From Shewanella psychrophila (GTDB lineage: Bacteria; Pseudomonadota; Gammaproteobacteria; Enterobacterales; Shewanellaceae), in assembly GCF_002005305.1 (NCBI RefSeq), contig NZ_CP014782.1, positions 3,410,001 through 3,474,000 on the forward strand: 64,000 bases of DNA, written 5' to 3'. Position numbers and translations under genes: made by a program. Positions 7,747 through 17,611 of the stretch are shown piece after piece (position 1 is the first letter of the stretch; every line of letters begins with the position of its first letter). The notes below the pieces were generated by a model that saw only the letters and a program-made list of their open reading frames with translations, was not told the origin of the DNA and did no database searches.

Positions 7747-8730
7747 CTAGCTTCCTGCAAGTTTTCCCAGCTTGCGGATCAGCATCTCTTTATCTGCACT
7801 GTCGAGCAGTGACATGAAATCCAGCCTTAAGTCCACTTTTACATGCCCAATGGAAACTGAGTACTCCGGCAGAGCGCCGCAAGCTACTCCAGAGGTGATT
7901 CCATCTGTTATCCGCAGCTCAATTTTATTCAAATCATCTTCTTGCTCCATGACCACCAGAGCAACAAACTCATCCCCACCCATTCTACCTATCACATCAG
8001 TATGCCTCACACTCTCCTCCAGCGTATTGGCCAGATGTTGCAGCACCTCATCGCCGACATTATGACCGTGACGGTCATTGATGGATTTAAAATCATCCAC
8101 ATCGATGTAGAGCAGGCCTAAGTGACCCTGAGTACGCTGTGCCAGTCTGATCCTCTGCTCGGCTAACACTGAAAAACCACGTCGATTATTGATTCCACAC
8201 AGAGGATCTGTGATGGCCAGTTTCTGCATCTGTTCATAGACGCCCAACATCGATAGGTCAGCCTCAAGAATATCCTTCAGATGACGGATCAGCTCAAGAT
8301 AGGTCTCTTGATAATCTGTCTGCTTATAATCCATCACACAGAATGTGCCAAACCCTTTGCCGTTAGGCCAAAAGACTGGCACTCCAAGATAAGATGTAAA
8401 GCCATCATTATGGACTTCGGGATTAGTATCCCAGCAAGGATCGATAGGAGCGTTAGATACATATAACTCTTCGCCGGTTTCGACAATTTTACGGCAGAAA
8501 ATATTCACTTCAGGCTCTATCACCACGCCTGCAGGATAGGGATTAGATGCTTGCTCACTGGCAATGGTAACCTGAAAACCAGAAGAGGTGTGTTGTACCA
8601 AAAAACCGGCTGGGGCATCGAAAAGTTTGGCCAGTAAGTTAACCGTCTTTTGCCATTTTTCGATTGAGATAAGATCGTTTGGGTTGTCGAGTAAAAACTT
8701 ATCAGTTTCGAATACTGAACTGTGAGTCAT
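7747..8730 (-). CDS. GAF-GGDEF diguanylate cyclase
   Basis: This 327-residue cytoplasmic enzyme is predicted to make cyclic di-GMP from two GTP. A GAF-type sensor domain spans about 20-160 (LLAKLFDAPAGFLVQ, YLGVPVFWPNGKGFGTFCVMD) and has no membrane segment. The GGDEF domain spans about 170-327. The active-site loop is intact (RMGGDEF, GGDEF at 251-255), and an RHTD at 242-245, five residues upstream, matches the inhibitory I-site RxxD. Both catalysis and product inhibition are therefore expected. It lies downstream of the RegA/RegB-like genes on the same strand, across a 92-bp gap, so it may or may not share their transcript. Confidence 0.92.
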   Translation of the reverse strand: MTHSSVFETDKFLLDNPNDLISIEKWQKTVNLLAKLFDAPAGFLVQHTSSGFQVTIASEQASNPYPAGVVIEPEVNIFCRKIVETGEELYVSNAPIDPCWDTNPEVHNDGFTSYLGVPVFWPNGKGFGTFCVMDYKQTDYQETYLELIRHLKDILEADLSMLGVYEQMQKLAITDPLCGINNRRGFSVLAEQRIRLAQRTQGHLGLLYIDVDDFKSINDRHGHNVGDEVLQHLANTLEESVRHTDVIGRMGGDEFVALVVMEQEDDLNKIELRITDGITSGVACGALPEYSVSIGHVKVDLRLDFMSLLDSADKEMLIRKLGKLAGS

Positions 8731-8822
8731 CTTATGCGACCCTCTATATACAGGCTGTCATTAAAAACTACAGTGAAACACTCTATAATCATAGAAGAAA
8801 TGAGCCGATTGTCTTATACGAT

Positions 8823-9362
8823 TTATACCAATATGGGTTTTTTCAATAGTTTCCGTTGTAATGTACGCCTATGCATACCTAACTGCCTCGCCGTTGCCGA
8901 AACATTGCCTTTATTAGTATTGAGCACCTGCTGAATATGCTCCCACTCCAGCCGCTTAGGGTTTAGGGGCTTTTCATCTACAGGAGCAATGCTCCCTTCA
9001 TCTGGCGTTGTATTTAATGCGTTAAGCAAGGTCTGAGTATCGACGGGCTTTGCCAGATAATTATCTGCGCCCATGCGAATGGCCTCGACGGCTGTGGCAA
9101 TACTGGCATAGCCAGTGAGCAGCACCATCAACACATTTGGTAGATATTGTCTTAATGGCTCTATCAAAGCCAAGCCATTATCTTCGGCGAGTTTCATATC
9201 CAGCAGTATATGGCTTGGCATAAACTGTCTGGCTAGCAGTAGACCTTGTGTCGCATCATGGGCTTGCTGACACACAAATCCATGCCGAGTCAGGCGTCTG
9301 GCAAGCACGCCTGCAAAGGCTAAATCATCTTCTATGATTAATAACGTCTTTTCTTCAATCAC
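8823..9362 (-). CDS. RegA/PrrA/ActR-type response regulator
   Basis: This is a 179-residue two-domain response regulator. The receiver domain (1-115) has the acidic pair ED(11-12)D13, the phospho-acceptor D55 in LLDMKL, T83 in LLTGYAS, and K105 in AKPVD. A short linker leads to a Fis-type helix-turn-helix (about 135-175, GNVSATARQLGMHRRTLQRKL). This compact layout is diagnostic of the RegA/PrrA/ActR family, global redox regulators. It follows the sensor kinase gene by 37 bp and is clearly its partner. In Shewanella-like bacteria the family is expected to act on respiratory and redox genes; targets are not visible here. Confidence 0.92.
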   Translation of the reverse strand: MIEEKTLLIIEDDLAFAGVLARRLTRHGFVCQQAHDATQGLLLARQFMPSHILLDMKLAEDNGLALIEPLRQYLPNVLMVLLTGYASIATAVEAIRMGADNYLAKPVDTQTLLNALNTTPDEGSIAPVDEKPLNPKRLEWEHIQQVLNTNKGNVSATARQLGMHRRTLQRKLLKKPILV

Positions 9363-9399
9363 TTCAGCTCCACAAGATTCGACTAGGATTCAGCATTAA

Positions 9400-10650
9400 T
9401 TACGCCTCGATTACCGGCAGGGTCACTTCTGCTACAGCGCCGCCTTCTCGATGAGAACCTAAAATTAAGGTCCCACCGAGTCGCTCTAAACTGGCATGGC
9501 TCAACATCAAAGCCACCCCCATACCCGATGGACTATCAATTAATTTATGGCCTAATTGAGACACTAGGCCTTTAGGTATCCCTTGGCCGTAATCCCGCAC
9601 TCTAATCCTTAGATTTAAGCTGTGGGGCTCAAGTGAAAACTCGATTCTGACTCTTTGCTCCGTTGTTTTTTCTTCGCTGGCACGAGAGGCATTTTCTACC
9701 AGAGATAATAGCGCGGGCAACAAGCTGGTATCTGTCTGAATTTGGGCTTGCTGAACTTCGGCATCGACTAATAGCTCAAGCTTAAGTTGAGGCATAAGCA
9801 ATGTCAGTTGCTGTTTCAGCATGGTAATAAGGTCGCTCACCTGAGCTTCAACTTGCCTTTGCTCTCTGATGGATTCGGTAGCCAGTCTCAAGTCGGTTAA
9901 GGTATATTCACACCTTAATAGTGCAGCTTCCATCTCTTCTACTGCCTGATTGTCTGAACCTAGTTCTTCTGCGACCTCGTCCACCAGCAAACGTAAACTC
10001 GATAACGGAGTCGCGAGTTGATGCGCCATCTGAGCCGATGCGGTGCCTAAAGCTAACAGCTTCTCTTGCCTCAACTGTGCCTCTCTCATATAAGCAAGCT
10101 CAGCATCCTGCCTTCGCATACGTTTAGCAATAAAGGCCACACTCGTAGTAAGCACTAATGATGAAATAACAAAATTAAACCACATGCCTAAATAATGTGA
10201 ACTCATATTCATGCCATGGTGTTGCATCTGACTATCAGGCACGGCATATAGCATCACACTATAGGCCAGAGTCGAGATGAAGGTCAGCGTCCAAGGCGCC
10301 CAGCGAGGCAAGATCACCGCCGCTATGGCTATGGGTAATAACAGCAGTGAAATAAATGCATTAGTGGCACCACCGGAAAAATAAAGCCAAGTGATCCAAA
10401 AGGCGGTATCGAGCAACAGGGCGACAAATAACCCTGAGTCCTTCGACATCAAGGGCTGTCTGATTGCAAACGTGACCGTCAGGTAAGCCGCCTCTAACAA
10501 CAAGGCATAATTCAACACCGGGCTGAAGATAGACAAACCAAAAGTCTCGGCAGCAAAAAAGGTTAACCCCAGCTTTAACACGAACCCTAATATGCGCAAG
10601 AAGGCTAACTGATCCGAGGCTTTTAAATTCGGCACTAAACTCTTAGGCAT
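9400..10650 (-). CDS. RegB/PrrB-type redox sensor histidine kinase
   Basis: This 416-residue kinase has six N-terminal membrane helices (about 15-175). The segment GGATNAF (93-99) matches the RegB quinone-site heptapeptide GGxxNPF except for Ala in place of Pro. The dimerisation/phospho-acceptor helix has H210 in MAHQLATPLSSL, close to the RegB H-box. C247 lies 37 residues later, about where RegB has its redox-active Cys (40 residues after its His). The ATPase lobe follows: N-box SLVENASRASEE, G1 RDYGQGIP, G2 SPSGMGVAL. The gene directly precedes the RegA-like regulator, so the pair forms an operon. Confidence 0.92.
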   Translation of the reverse strand: MPKSLVPNLKASDQLAFLRILGFVLKLGLTFFAAETFGLSIFSPVLNYALLLEAAYLTVTFAIRQPLMSKDSGLFVALLLDTAFWITWLYFSGGATNAFISLLLLPIAIAAVILPRWAPWTLTFISTLAYSVMLYAVPDSQMQHHGMNMSSHYLGMWFNFVISSLVLTTSVAFIAKRMRRQDAELAYMREAQLRQEKLLALGTASAQMAHQLATPLSSLRLLVDEVAEELGSDNQAVEEMEAALLRCEYTLTDLRLATESIREQRQVEAQVSDLITMLKQQLTLLMPQLKLELLVDAEVQQAQIQTDTSLLPALLSLVENASRASEEKTTEQRVRIEFSLEPHSLNLRIRVRDYGQGIPKGLVSQLGHKLIDSPSGMGVALMLSHASLERLGGTLILGSHREGGAVAEVTLPVIEA

Positions 10651-10709
10651 AACGCACCTTAGATGGCAGTCGTTGACTGGCTGAAATTGGATACTTCATA
10701 GAAAACCCG

Positions 10710-11630
10710 TTAACTGAGTTTCAAACCAATCGCCGACAGCGCGGCTGTGGATGCCTTTAAGGCATCGAGCACACCGGACTTGAAATCGACCTGTGAGGCA
10801 ATACCAAGCAATGCGAGCCTGTCACAATTTAAGGTGCAATCTTGAGGACGTTTAGCACTATCTGTTGGCTCAGAAACCGGGGTTAAGTGCCCGGTGCTGC
10901 GCTTGAGTAGCTCGCCTAAAGCAAGCAACATTTGGTACTTGCTCATGGTCTCTTTACCACTGAAATGATAGATCCCAGACAGGTCGAGCTTCGCAAGCTT
11001 TAGCTCAATCATCTTCTCGATGGCCATAGCAATATCTTGTGTCGATGTGGGACTACGCACCGCCCAATGGTCCACATCTTGAGCCTGTTTATCCATTAAC
11101 TGATTGAGCAAGACTAGGATGGCAGATTCCGATACTTGCTCAACCTGGCCATAGAGAATAGGCAGCCTAAGTACGGCAAAGTCTTTGGAAGTTTCCTGCA
11201 ACACCTGCTCACCTAACCATTTAGAATCACCATAGAAATTGACCGGATTTGGCTTGTCCGACTCATCATAATTTGGCGAAGTGCCATCGAAGACATAGTC
11301 AGTAGAAATATAGATGATCCAGCAATCATGCTTTTTAGCCGATTTGGCTAATGCCTTGGTCGCCCCTAAGTTCAGGGATAATGCTGCGCTGGGATCTCGC
11401 TCAGAAACATCAGGTCGACGCTCGGCGGCGCAATGCACTATTACATCGGGCTTATGATGACCAATAAACTCATCGACTTGGTCTGCTTGGGTGAGATCTA
11501 ACTTGTATATACCAGCTTGAGCCCGGCTAAAACCCGTTGCTATCACCTGATGCAGCGGGTTTGATTCAATTTGAGCCTTTACCGTCCTGCCAAGCAAACC
11601 TGTCGCACCCGTTATCATGATGTTAGCCAT
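10710..11630 (-). CDS. RmlD-like extended SDR (NAD(P)-dependent sugar reductase family)
   Basis: This protein of about 306 residues is in the RmlD/MAT2B subgroup of extended short-chain dehydrogenases. The N-terminal Rossmann motif is GATGLLG (8-14), DYVFDG follows, and the catalytic Tyr/Lys lie in YGDSKWLGE. RmlD reduces dTDP-4-keto sugars, but the absence of other rml genes nearby leaves the substrate open. I chose the ATG at 11628-11630 because GGAG lies six bases upstream and the protein then starts at the Rossmann strand (MANIMITG). The longer reading adds 19 residues without a ribosome-binding site. Confidence 0.85.
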   Translation of the reverse strand: MANIMITGATGLLGRTVKAQIESNPLHQVIATGFSRAQAGIYKLDLTQADQVDEFIGHHKPDVIVHCAAERRPDVSERDPSAALSLNLGATKALAKSAKKHDCWIIYISTDYVFDGTSPNYDESDKPNPVNFYGDSKWLGEQVLQETSKDFAVLRLPILYGQVEQVSESAILVLLNQLMDKQAQDVDHWAVRSPTSTQDIAMAIEKMIELKLAKLDLSGIYHFSGKETMSKYQMLLALGELLKRSTGHLTPVSEPTDSAKRPQDCTLNCDRLALLGIASQVDFKSGVLDALKASTAALSAIGLKLS

Positions 11631-11742
11631 CTTATCTCCGTACCGAACCTTGTATATTAAAGATTGGCTCAGTGTAATGAATTTCAAGCCAGAAGCACAT
11701 CGATTTACACCAAGGTTTAACCGAGATTAATGAGCAAATCAG

Positions 11743-14733
11743 CTATTGAATATCTAGCTTGTTCAATAATGATGGATAACCCCAGCCATTCTCTCCCGGT
11801 ATCACCTGCTCTCCAGTGAGGAATTCATACAAGGTTGGCGCCAGCGAGCCATTCTCCTCAATCTTGAATGTACTGGCATTCGGTCCTATGGGCGTCCCCC
11901 AAAAACCGATGAAGGCATCCTTCTCAGGAAAAGACTCACCAGCATGGCGACCCGGTACTTTAGTGTTGTAGCCAATGCCCGTCTTAGGAAATAGGTTAAT
12001 CGTACCGGCGCGGGCTTCATCGTATAGTCTAGCGAGCTGATTGACCGAATCGGGACGGGGAGTAAATCGGGTTAAGTCTCGCCATTGTTCAACACTACAC
12101 CAGGAGTTCACATCTTCGGCTTTCGCCTGAGTGATACATACATTTTTCAACTCAGAAAAATGTTCCATCTCTGCTTGAGAGGGAAGTTGTCGATATGGAT
12201 TTAGCTTCTGAACATCCAGTAACTCAGGTGCTTCCCCTTTTAAGCTGGTATAGAGCAGCTTATCCCCTCTTCGTTCCACCAACTCATCGTGTCGAACCCC
12301 ATCACGGTGACCTATAAGCCGTACCTGGCATCCATCAACTCTGCACGGGCGCTGGCGTAACACCATATAATCCAGAGATTCCGATAGGCTATTGGTCGTC
12401 TCAGTGACTATGTCTACGGTATCTTCTGACTTTAGCGCGTTAATAGGTAACCAGTGGATTAAGTCTTCATAAACAGGCTGCGCCTCCCATCCAGCCTTAG
12501 CATTGAAAAAGTCCATCATCATGTTGCCGCCTGCGGTCGACGCCACAACCACATCGATACCTTTGTTGCTCGCGTAATTTAGCGCATTGGTGATTTTGGG
12601 CCCTTCTCCTTCATCGGAAGAGATCTTCTTAACTAAGAGAGAATAGCCAAGCTTTTTCGACAAGCGATCAAACACTTGCTTCTCTGGGTTTAACGCATAA
12701 AAGACCGGAGATAAGCCGTGATCGCCAGCCATTCCCCATAGCGTCTGGGAATAAATACCTGCATTTTTATAGACCTGCTCAGTCTGGCCTAACCAATAAT
12801 CCAGTCGATTCAGCTCGCCGGTAGGCATGATAATCTCATCACTGAATGGCCCGGTAAAATGAGCGAAATGATCCGGCCATGGGTTATAGATCAAGGTATG
12901 ATCTGGCATACCCTTACCATCGAGCTTCGCTAGCTCTGAAATGGCGTTCTCAATTTTCCACTTCTTAGTCAATTTAGTGAACACATCCAAAAAGAAGATG
13001 CCTTGATAACCGCGAATATCCTCGATTAGTTCGGCTCTATCCTTCCTGAGTTTTACTTCAACCTTGGCTCGCTCCTGCAATTCTCTATTACAACGCTTCT
13101 CACCATAATCACGCTGCACCTCACCAAAACCTAAATTGACTAATCCGTCATAGCTAGTGTGCGCATTCCAGTCATATTGGCCATTACAGTTGAGTGTGAT
13201 GAGATAGGCTAAACGATCGAACATGGTTCTCACTCCATGGCTCTCCATAAGGCGATCGAGTTGCAATGCATCATTGCCGAAAAAGTAATAGGCGCGATCA
13301 TCTTGACGATCGACAAAATGAAAATTAGGGATCCCGGTCCCTCTATCTCCCGAGACTTTGGCCCCAGTTTTGATAATGGGTAGATTACGCACACTGATTG
13401 TTGGCGTAGAAGATATTCCGACCTGAGTAACAGACTCGGAATGCTGACGATATAGACGTTTAAAGAAGGGAAGATAATTAGTGTCGCTGTATTCCCCTTT
13501 GGCGAGCTCGGCCATAAATTTAACTTGTTGTCGATGCTCCGGCTCTTGGGTAACCTCAGTTTTAGGCTTAACTGTGGCTCCCTCTTGATGCAACTGATAG
13601 GCCTTATGGATAAAGGGTCTAGATTGATCCACCAAGCCTTCGACTAAGCTCTGCTGTAGACCATCGACAGTCACCTGCACCGAATATCGTCGCGTCTGCT
13701 GTGATTGTAGAAAACCAATCAAGCCATCACTATTATCATCGAAGGTGTCCTGCATCCAGGCATTTAATGCCTGCTCACGCTCAGTTTTGAACACAAATTG
13801 ACGGTAGGCCTTGAGTACATTTAAGCGCACAAAATCTATCAGAGTAATAGTTAACGCCTGAGCCTTATTATTGACCTTATCTCGGTTTTCCGGCTTATTA
13901 TCTGCGATGATGGCAAGCATCGAAGCTTTCATCTCGCCCTCATCCATACCACCAGCCGCCTCTGACATGATATCGATAATGATAGGCTGAATCTTTTCTA
14001 CTAACAGTAAGTCAGCTGAACTCTGAGTGAGATAGGTATACTTAGCTGGCACGGCATCCATATCCTGCCACATACCAATATCGACTAATGCATCATATAT
14101 GGTGACCATAGATGAAATAAAGTGGCGATCGGCTTTTATACCTTGGGCTTGGCCACTCTGGTGTTTAACAGATGCCTGTTTAGCTAGTTCCTGTTTTATT
14201 AGATCTGGTTTGCTCGATTCCGGCTCATCTAATTCAGACTGTTTTGCACCTGCTGCGCCAGAAGCCTTATCTTTTTCAGGCTCAGTGCCAAAATGATAGA
14301 GACTGTGCTCAAATTGTTTAAGCTGCTCTTCATCATAGACGCTAGCCAAGTGCTGCTTAAATTCATCTTCACTACTCAGGCCGGTATATCGGCCGTAAAA
14401 GCTGTAGAGGAAATGACCCAGAGGGATCGCATAGGTAGGATCGCTGAGCTGGGCAATGACTCGCGCTTTGACTTTTTTATCCAGAGGCAGGGTTAAAATA
14501 TATGCATCGAGCGAGACGCCACCAATAGTAAATAAGGCAACATCTCTTGTCAGCTTAGTAGAATAGCTCAGTGAAGAGACAATCTGATCTCTCATAATCT
14601 CACTGGCATTAAATACACCACCAATGACAGGCGTATCACCGATATCGGCCCAAGCTGAGGAACTTAACAGAGACACAGAAACAAGAGCCCATTTACCTAG
14701 CCCACACCAATAAGATTTAGCACAAATATCCAT
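11743..14733 (-). CDS. large secreted alkaline-phosphatase-superfamily protein
   Basis: This 996-residue exported protein has a signal peptide ending near SAWA (about 29). The first 400 or so residues are mostly helical and charged, with no domain I recognise. The later half has features of the alkaline phosphatase/nucleotide pyrophosphatase fold: YNPWPDHFAHFTGPFSD, where an Asp and two His resemble metal ligands, then WGMAGDHGLSPVF (the D-H pair typical of the fold), and a late GHRDGVRHDE that could supply another His. These suggest a metal-dependent phospho- or sulfo-ester hydrolase in the periplasm. The N-terminal half is unusual for the superfamily. It stands alone with its own promoter region. 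Confidence 0.75.
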   Translation of the reverse strand: MDICAKSYWCGLGKWALVSVSLLSSSAWADIGDTPVIGGVFNASEIMRDQIVSSLSYSTKLTRDVALFTIGGVSLDAYILTLPLDKKVKARVIAQLSDPTYAIPLGHFLYSFYGRYTGLSSEDEFKQHLASVYDEEQLKQFEHSLYHFGTEPEKDKASGAAGAKQSELDEPESSKPDLIKQELAKQASVKHQSGQAQGIKADRHFISSMVTIYDALVDIGMWQDMDAVPAKYTYLTQSSADLLLVEKIQPIIIDIMSEAAGGMDEGEMKASMLAIIADNKPENRDKVNNKAQALTITLIDFVRLNVLKAYRQFVFKTEREQALNAWMQDTFDDNSDGLIGFLQSQQTRRYSVQVTVDGLQQSLVEGLVDQSRPFIHKAYQLHQEGATVKPKTEVTQEPEHRQQVKFMAELAKGEYSDTNYLPFFKRLYRQHSESVTQVGISSTPTISVRNLPIIKTGAKVSGDRGTGIPNFHFVDRQDDRAYYFFGNDALQLDRLMESHGVRTMFDRLAYLITLNCNGQYDWNAHTSYDGLVNLGFGEVQRDYGEKRCNRELQERAKVEVKLRKDRAELIEDIRGYQGIFFLDVFTKLTKKWKIENAISELAKLDGKGMPDHTLIYNPWPDHFAHFTGPFSDEIIMPTGELNRLDYWLGQTEQVYKNAGIYSQTLWGMAGDHGLSPVFYALNPEKQVFDRLSKKLGYSLLVKKISSDEGEGPKITNALNYASNKGIDVVVASTAGGNMMMDFFNAKAGWEAQPVYEDLIHWLPINALKSEDTVDIVTETTNSLSESLDYMVLRQRPCRVDGCQVRLIGHRDGVRHDELVERRGDKLLYTSLKGEAPELLDVQKLNPYRQLPSQAEMEHFSELKNVCITQAKAEDVNSWCSVEQWRDLTRFTPRPDSVNQLARLYDEARAGTINLFPKTGIGYNTKVPGRHAGESFPEKDAFIGFWGTPIGPNASTFKIEENGSLAPTLYEFLTGEQVIPGENGWGYPSLLNKLDIQ

Positions 14734-14993
14734 ATACAGCTCATAACCACAAGAATCCCAGAGCCTGCAATGATTGCATACTTCATCGGCAACTCAAATT
14801 TTGGTTACACTCGACTTAAGATTTATCTTTGTAATCATTAAAGACTTAGTTAATCTGGTGCCTAAGGCTCAGCAATAAGTGACGAGCACTTAGGGTTAAA
14901 CTGAGATCACAGCAATAACTTGTATAACCCAGTTTTATCCACTGGCATGAGCAGCTGTCATGTCAAAATCTAAACAAGCTGGATACTCAAAAG

Positions 14994-15602
14994 ATGCAGA
15001 ATAATAAACCTTGTTTAGCACTATTCGATTTCGATGGCACTATCACTCGCTCCGACATGTTCTCTAAATTTATCCGGCATTCGGTGAAAAAAAGACGATT
15101 CTTATTATGGGGGAGCATTATCCTTCCCTTCTTTATCGCTTATAAATTTAGCTTATTTCCAGCTAAACGATTACGTCCCATGGTCGCTTATATGGCTTTT
15201 AAGGGGCGTTCGAGTAAGCATCTCGATGCTTTAGGCAACAATTATGCTCAAAATACTATTCCCCTTTATCTCAGAGATATAGCCTTAGAAAAAGTCCATT
15301 GGCACTTATCCCGTGGTGATAATGTTGTGCTCGTGTCTGCATCTCTGGATATCTACTTAAAATTTTGGTGTGACGCCATGAAGATAGAACTGATATGCAG
15401 TGAGATGGAATTGATTGATGGAAAATATTCCGGTCACTATTTAACAGGTGATTGCAGCGGCGATAGGAAAGCAGAAAAAATTAAGGCAAGATTCAATCTC
15501 GAAGACTATCAGAAGATTTACGCCTATGGTGATACCCATCAAGATCTGGCAATGCTGGCCCTTGCCGATGAAGCCTACATGAACTGGATACGTCATAACT
15601 AA
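14994..15602 (+). CDS. HAD-superfamily IB phosphatase (PgpC/SerB-like)
   Basis: This is a 202-residue haloacid dehalogenase-type phosphatase of subfamily IB. Motif I is DFDGT (12-16), with the nucleophile D12 and acid D14. Motif II is VSAS near 115-120. Motif III/IV is YAYGDTHQDLAML near the end. A hydrophobic segment after motif I (about 36-55, LLWGSIILPFFIAYKF) fits the cap of the PgpC-type phosphatidylglycerophosphate phosphatases, so a membrane-lipid substrate is possible. Other IB members act on phosphoserine or on small metabolites. The gene precedes a PhoD-like phosphatase on the same strand at a distance of about 120 bp. Confidence 0.85.
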   Translation: MQNNKPCLALFDFDGTITRSDMFSKFIRHSVKKRRFLLWGSIILPFFIAYKFSLFPAKRLRPMVAYMAFKGRSSKHLDALGNNYAQNTIPLYLRDIALEKVHWHLSRGDNVVLVSASLDIYLKFWCDAMKIELICSEMELIDGKYSGHYLTGDCSGDRKAEKIKARFNLEDYQKIYAYGDTHQDLAMLALADEAYMNWIRHN

Positions 15603-15725
15603 AGCTTGCTCGACGATAAAACACTTGCAGCATATTAAATATTCTCTGACGATTAATATTTTGCAAATTCATGGCTTTTGTTTAATCTGTGGACTCATGA
15701 ATTACATCTGGGATCCATACTGAAT

Positions 15726-17603
15726 ATGCCCGCTGCACTCCCCTTAGTCCTTGCAGGTCCAACACTTCGTCATTGCGACCAGGATAACTTCACCCTGTGG
15801 TTCGTCTGCTCAGCGCCCATGAACCAGCTGACCTTACACCTGAACGAAGAGAATCTAATATTAGAGAGTGAGCAACTGCATGAAATTCGGCTTGGGGAGC
15901 ATGCTTGGCAGTATCTGATCCAGGTTGAGCAGAAGGATTTTCTTTGTGTCGACTCTGCAATAGGTTATGAGTTAACCGATAGCCAACATGGGGCGCTATT
16001 TAGCAATATCCGGCATCTAAACTACCAAGATAAACAGACCCCCGAGTTTGTTATCAAGCCTCAAATAGATAACATGCTCCACGGTTCCTGTCGTAATCCT
16101 CATCATCATAGTGGCGATGCCTTAGTCGCTGCCGATACCAGACTCAGTCAAGATCTCAGCATTGAAGCCAGACCATCCCTCTTGATGCTTAGCGGTGATC
16201 AGGTTTATGTGGATGATATTGCAGGCCCCATGCTCTACGCCATAGGTCAAGTGATTCAGCTTTTAGGGCTGCCCCAAGAACAGTTTTCCGATGCTGCCCT
16301 AGCTGGAAGTTCCGCCATCAGTTATCACCCGGCGGCTCTGTATCAGCGACATAAAAACTTACTCCCCAGGACACAATACCAGGCAAAAACAGCATTCAGG
16401 CGTTGGTATATCAATCACCCTATTTTCACTTCTTCCTTAGCCGAGAATCATTTGATTTCTTTAGGTGAGATCATGGCACTTTATCTGCTGACTTGGTCTC
16501 CCGAGCTTTGGGAACAGATCGATATCCCCAAAGAGGTCGATGGTCTGTCTGCAGTAAATAAGCTGCGCTGGAACAAAGAATGGCTGCATCTTCTGGAATT
16601 TAAGGCCGGACTCCATCAAGTCAGACGCTTAATGGCACATCTACCGACCTATATGATTTTTGATGATCACGATGTTACCGATGACTGGAACCTTACCGCC
16701 AAGTGGGAAGAAGCTGCCTACGGCCACCCCTTCTCTAAGCGCATCATAGGTAATGCACTTATTGGCTACGCCCTATTTCAAGGTTTAGGTAATGCACCGC
16801 AGAAATTTAAGGCTGAGATAACGCCGCTAATCGATGATTACTTCTCAAAACCCGATGAAGAGAAACAAGACAGCTTAATCGATGAACTGCTTAAGTTTGA
16901 CCACTGGCATTACACCTTAAATACATCCCCTAAATTAGTGGTACTGGATACTCGAACCCACCGCTGGCGCAGCGAGTCTAACCTGGTTAAACCTTCAGGG
17001 TTAATGGACTGGGAAGCCTTGATGGAGTTCCAACATGAATTGGTTGGTCAGAGCAATGTCATCATAGTATCGGCGGCGCCCATGTTCGGGGTAAAGCTTA
17101 TCGAAACCGTGCAACGCACGGCGACGATGCTCGGTGGCTCTCTACTGGTCGATGCCGAAAACTGGATGGCTCATCCGGGAACGGCCAACACACTATTGAG
17201 TATTTTCCAGCACAGGAAAACCCCCGAGCAATTCGTCATCTTATCTGGCGATGTGCATTACTCATTTGCTTATGACATTCGTATACGCTTTAGGAAAGCC
17301 GGACCAAAAATTTACCAGATCACCTGTAGCGGCTTAAAGAACCAGTTCCCGGAAAAGCTAATCCCTATCTTCGATAAGCTCAATGGCTGGCTATATGGCC
17401 ACTTCTCGCCCCTCAACTTTTTGACTAAGCGTAAACGCATGTCTATTCGGGGCAGACGCCCCGGTGGTGCGCGTAGCAAACGCTTGATGAATCAAAGTGG
17501 AATAGGTTTGCTCAATTTGGCTAAGAATGGCGCGCCGACTAAGATAGCCGTGCTGCATGCCGACATGAGTGAAACCCATTTCGACGCACCAAGAAAAGAT
17601 TAA
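15726..17603 (+). CDS. PhoD-like metallophosphatase family protein
   Basis: This is a protein of about 625 residues related to alkaline phosphatase D. Metal-binding motifs of the family are visible: LSGDQVYVDD, MIFDDHDVTDDWN and ILSGDVHYSFAYD, which together build a binuclear metal centre for phosphodiester or phosphomonoester cleavage. There is no Tat or Sec signal, unlike secreted PhoD, so it is probably cytoplasmic. The ATG at 15726 is preferred because the protein then starts MPAALPLVLAGP, the usual beginning in this subgroup. A TTG at 15678 would add 16 residues. The C-terminus is basic. The natural substrate is unknown. Confidence 0.82.
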   Translation: MPAALPLVLAGPTLRHCDQDNFTLWFVCSAPMNQLTLHLNEENLILESEQLHEIRLGEHAWQYLIQVEQKDFLCVDSAIGYELTDSQHGALFSNIRHLNYQDKQTPEFVIKPQIDNMLHGSCRNPHHHSGDALVAADTRLSQDLSIEARPSLLMLSGDQVYVDDIAGPMLYAIGQVIQLLGLPQEQFSDAALAGSSAISYHPAALYQRHKNLLPRTQYQAKTAFRRWYINHPIFTSSLAENHLISLGEIMALYLLTWSPELWEQIDIPKEVDGLSAVNKLRWNKEWLHLLEFKAGLHQVRRLMAHLPTYMIFDDHDVTDDWNLTAKWEEAAYGHPFSKRIIGNALIGYALFQGLGNAPQKFKAEITPLIDDYFSKPDEEKQDSLIDELLKFDHWHYTLNTSPKLVVLDTRTHRWRSESNLVKPSGLMDWEALMEFQHELVGQSNVIIVSAAPMFGVKLIETVQRTATMLGGSLLVDAENWMAHPGTANTLLSIFQHRKTPEQFVILSGDVHYSFAYDIRIRFRKAGPKIYQITCSGLKNQFPEKLIPIFDKLNGWLYGHFSPLNFLTKRKRMSIRGRRPGGARSKRLMNQSGIGLLNLAKNGAPTKIAVLHADMSETHFDAPRKD

Positions 17604-17611
17604 CCTTGGGC

